From positions 1-13,979 of the forward strand of contig JALRGB010000704.1 in assembly GCA_023253575.1 (NCBI GenBank): 13,979 nucleotides of DNA, written 5' to 3'. The DNA is from Verrucomicrobiales bacterium. GTDB taxonomy: Bacteria; Verrucomicrobiota; Verrucomicrobiia; Verrucomicrobiales; V1-33. Shown piece after piece: positions 11,909 through 13,979 of this stretch (positions are counted from its first letter, which is position 1; each line of letters starts with the position of its first letter). Below the pieces are notes generated by a model. That model did no database searches and was not told the DNA's origin. It worked only from the letters and a program-made list of their open reading frames with translations. A program made the translations under genes and the position numbers.

Positions 11909-13979
11909 ATGATCTCACTTCAACAATTTTCCTTCCTCCCACCCGTCATCCTGCTCACCTCCCTGCTCGTCATAGCCCCGACCACGGTCATGTCTCAGGT
12001 GACCTCCACTCCGGACCCCGCCGCCCAAGGCCCCGAAAGCACGGAAAGCGCCGACGGCACCATCCAGCTGCAATTCCCCAACAACGGCATCAATGACGTC
12101 TTGGGAATATACGAATTATTGACTGGAAAAGCGGTCATCAAAGATTCCGAAATTTTCGAAGGCAACCCACTCAGTCTAGTCACCGCCCAACCGGTCACGG
12201 AAGCGGAAGCCATCGAGTTGATCGAATCCTGCTTGCAACTCAATGGGTACGTTCTCAGCCAATCGCGCGATGGACGAAGCGTGCGCATCTCGATGGGTAA
12301 TGCCTCCCAGCCCAGCCTGACCCGCGGCCTGAACGTCGCCCAGTCACCCGAAGAACTGCCCACCGGAAACTCCGTCGCCTCGTACTTTCTCCGACTCCAA
12401 CACCTCGACCCCGGAGAAGCCGCCACCACTTTCTGGAGCCACCTCGGCCTGAATAAATTCGGCCGCATCACCCCAGTCACCAGCCCACCAGGATTGCTCA
12501 TCACCGAGAATTCCGAAAATATCCGGCAAATCCTCCGCGTCGCCGTCATCCTCGATGTGCCCCAAGGCCAGTCCGGCCTGACCACGGAATTTTACTCCCT
12601 AAAATATGCCGACGCCGTCGTCATCGGCCAAATCCTCGCCTCCACATTCGATGAACGCGAAAGCTTGCCCACCCTGACCCGCGACACCGTTGGCGACAAT
12701 GAAAGCCGCGTCCCTACCCGCATCCCCAACAGCGTCGAACCCAAAGTCGTCGCCGATGACCGCCTCAACCGCATCATGCTCGTCGCTCAACCGATCGACC
12801 AAGAGTACGCCCGTCGGCTGATCACCGAGTTCGATCAACCCATCGCCAGCGTGGCCCCCCTCGAAAAACGCTTGCGATATGTTTTTGTCGATCAAGTGCT
12901 TCCGGTACTGGTGGATGTGCTGCAAGATACCGGCAGCGGAGCCAGCACCATGGCCAGCGGCCAAGTCGTGCGCACCCGGCGGCCGCCGCAAGCGTCCACC
13001 GACCCGTCCACCCTGACCGGCCGCCCGCAACGCGCGCCCGCTCAGCGAGAAGGCGTCACCAACGCCCCCGTCGGCTATCAAGACTTGCTCAGCCCGCCTA
13101 CCGAAAATTCCGCCCCGCTCTCAGTACTCGTCGGAAAAACCAGACTGGTCGCCGATATCCAAGCCAACAAACTCGTCGCCTACGGCCCACCAGGAGACAT
13201 CGCAAAAATTAATGACCTGCTCAGTCACCTCGATAAAAAACCTCCTCAGGTCTACCTCGCTACCGTCATCGGCCAGCTCTCGCTGGAAGATGGCATGGAG
13301 TTTGGCGTGGATTTTCTCCGCGAATTCAAAGCGGACGGCCAAGGCAATTACGCCGGCGCCGTCGTCACCCGCGACTCGCTCCTGCGCGCCATTCCAGACA
13401 TTCGCAATCCCAAAGTCACGGACGCCGCCCTGCCCCCACTCCAAGGACTCAACATCTATGGCGAAATCTCCGATGGCGTAAATGTCTTCGTCCGCGCCTT
13501 GGAAAAAACGCAGGCCTTCAAAGTCCTCAGCCGCCCGTCCATCTACGCCGCCAATAACAAAAAAGCCGTCATCACCTCCGGTCGACGCATCCCCGTGCCC
13601 ACCAGCAGCGTCAGCGACCTCGACAATAGCAACAGCATCCGCACCAACATCGCCTTCCAAGACGTCGTGCTTAAACTCGAGGTCATCCCGCTCATCAATA
13701 GCAACAAAGAAGTCAGCCTAACCATCGCCCAAGTCAATGACACCGTCGTCGGTCAACAAGTCGTAGCCGACAATACCGTGCCCATCATCGGTACCGAACG
13801 GCTCGTCACCACCGTCACCGTCGCCAATCGCTCCACCATCGTGCTCGGCGGCCTGATTACCGAAAATGACGAAAAAACCAATACCGGCGTGCCCGTGCTC
13901 AGCCGCATCCCCATGGTCGGAAACCTCTTTAAATCATCCAAAACTGTCAACACCCGCAAGGAACTCATCATTTTCATCC
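11909..13979 (+). CDS. gspD: Type II secretion secretin GspD (3' end cut by window edge)
   Basis: Outer-membrane secretin, the channel through which substrates leave. The first 690 codons are present and the frame is open to the window end. A signal peptide (VILLTSLLVIAPTTVMSQ, ~14-31) is followed by an N0 domain (~50-125), N1 (YFLRLQHLDPGEAA, from ~158), N2 (TEFYSLKYADAVVIGQIL, from ~227), N3 (RLRYVFVDQVLPVLVDVL, from ~321) with a long Gln/Pro/Arg/Thr-rich insertion, and then the beta-barrel (VYLATVIGQLSLEDGMEFGVDF, from ~447). The secretin signature VPVLSRIPMVGNLFKSSK is at ~661-678, followed by a KELIIFI C-terminal strand, so only a short tail is missing. It starts 47 nt after the GspC-like gene. 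Genes for the E ATPase and F platform protein are not in the window. Confidence 0.95.
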   Translation, partial: MISLQQFSFLPPVILLTSLLVIAPTTVMSQVTSTPDPAAQGPESTESADGTIQLQFPNNGINDVLGIYELLTGKAVIKDSEIFEGNPLSLVTAQPVTEAEAIELIESCLQLNGYVLSQSRDGRSVRISMGNASQPSLTRGLNVAQSPEELPTGNSVASYFLRLQHLDPGEAATTFWSHLGLNKFGRITPVTSPPGLLITENSENIRQILRVAVILDVPQGQSGLTTEFYSLKYADAVVIGQILASTFDERESLPTLTRDTVGDNESRVPTRIPNSVEPKVVADDRLNRIMLVAQPIDQEYARRLITEFDQPIASVAPLEKRLRYVFVDQVLPVLVDVLQDTGSGASTMASGQVVRTRRPPQASTDPSTLTGRPQRAPAQREGVTNAPVGYQDLLSPPTENSAPLSVLVGKTRLVADIQANKLVAYGPPGDIAKINDLLSHLDKKPPQVYLATVIGQLSLEDGMEFGVDFLREFKADGQGNYAGAVVTRDSLLRAIPDIRNPKVTDAALPPLQGLNIYGEISDGVNVFVRALEKTQAFKVLSRPSIYAANNKKAVITSGRRIPVPTSSVSDLDNSNSIRTNIAFQDVVLKLEVIPLINSNKEVSLTIAQVNDTVVGQQVVADNTVPIIGTERLVTTVTVANRSTIVLGGLITENDEKTNTGVPVLSRIPMVGNLFKSSKTVNTRKELIIFI

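Noticed and set aside
1..13979. Genome-wide reassignment of TGA as a sense codon
   Set aside because: TGA ends several well-defined genes here (DUF1800, xerC, gspH, gspI, gspL, gspM) at the expected lengths.

Overview
The window is high-GC bacterial chromosomal DNA, most likely from Verrucomicrobiota. This is an inference from gene content: a DUF1800/DUF1501 gene pair, a periplasmic thioredoxin-like protein carrying an SHD1 domain, and pseudopilins with an 'AFTLIE' processing region. No rRNA, tRNA or CRISPR array was seen. The plus strand looks richer in C than G over both plus- and minus-strand genes, with an apparent break around 3450-5700.

Layout. Positions 1-2203 (minus strand) hold a small-spaced set: a polytopic membrane protein of unknown function, a Tat-type DUF1800 protein, and the 5' end of a DUF1501 protein whose start overlaps the DUF1800 stop. 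A XerC/D-type tyrosine recombinase (plus) starts divergently and ends at 3349. It converges on a thioredoxin-like gene (minus, 3453-4217), and the gap between them holds three tandem 23-24 bp hairpin-forming repeats. Positions 4218-4623 contain no convincing intact gene, possibly a relic. A Fic-family AMP transferase follows (4624-5700), with codon use unlike its neighbours. Positions 5701-6045 are noncoding. From 6046 to the end runs a tightly packed plus-strand type II secretion/pseudopilus operon in the order gspG-H-I-J-K-L-M-C-like-D; the secretin gene runs off the window.

The most interesting point is the thioredoxin-like gene. Its reading frame is interrupted by one in-frame TGA exactly where the first cysteine of the CxxC active site should be (Trp-Gly-Arg-Leu-TGA-Gly-Pro-Cys). 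Everything before and after stays in the same frame and looks intact: signal peptide, thioredoxin fold with cis-proline, SHD1 domain. This is the signature of a selenocysteine (UxxC) redox protein. A stem-loop with GG at the start of its loop can be drawn just after the TGA, as bacterial SECIS elements require. A nonsense mutation at that codon remains the main alternative.

How the genes work together. gspG-K encode the major and minor pseudopilins, L and M the inner-membrane platform, the C-like protein a probable periplasmic link, and D the outer-membrane channel. The ATPase (E) and platform protein (F) are not in the window and must lie downstream or elsewhere if the system is functional.
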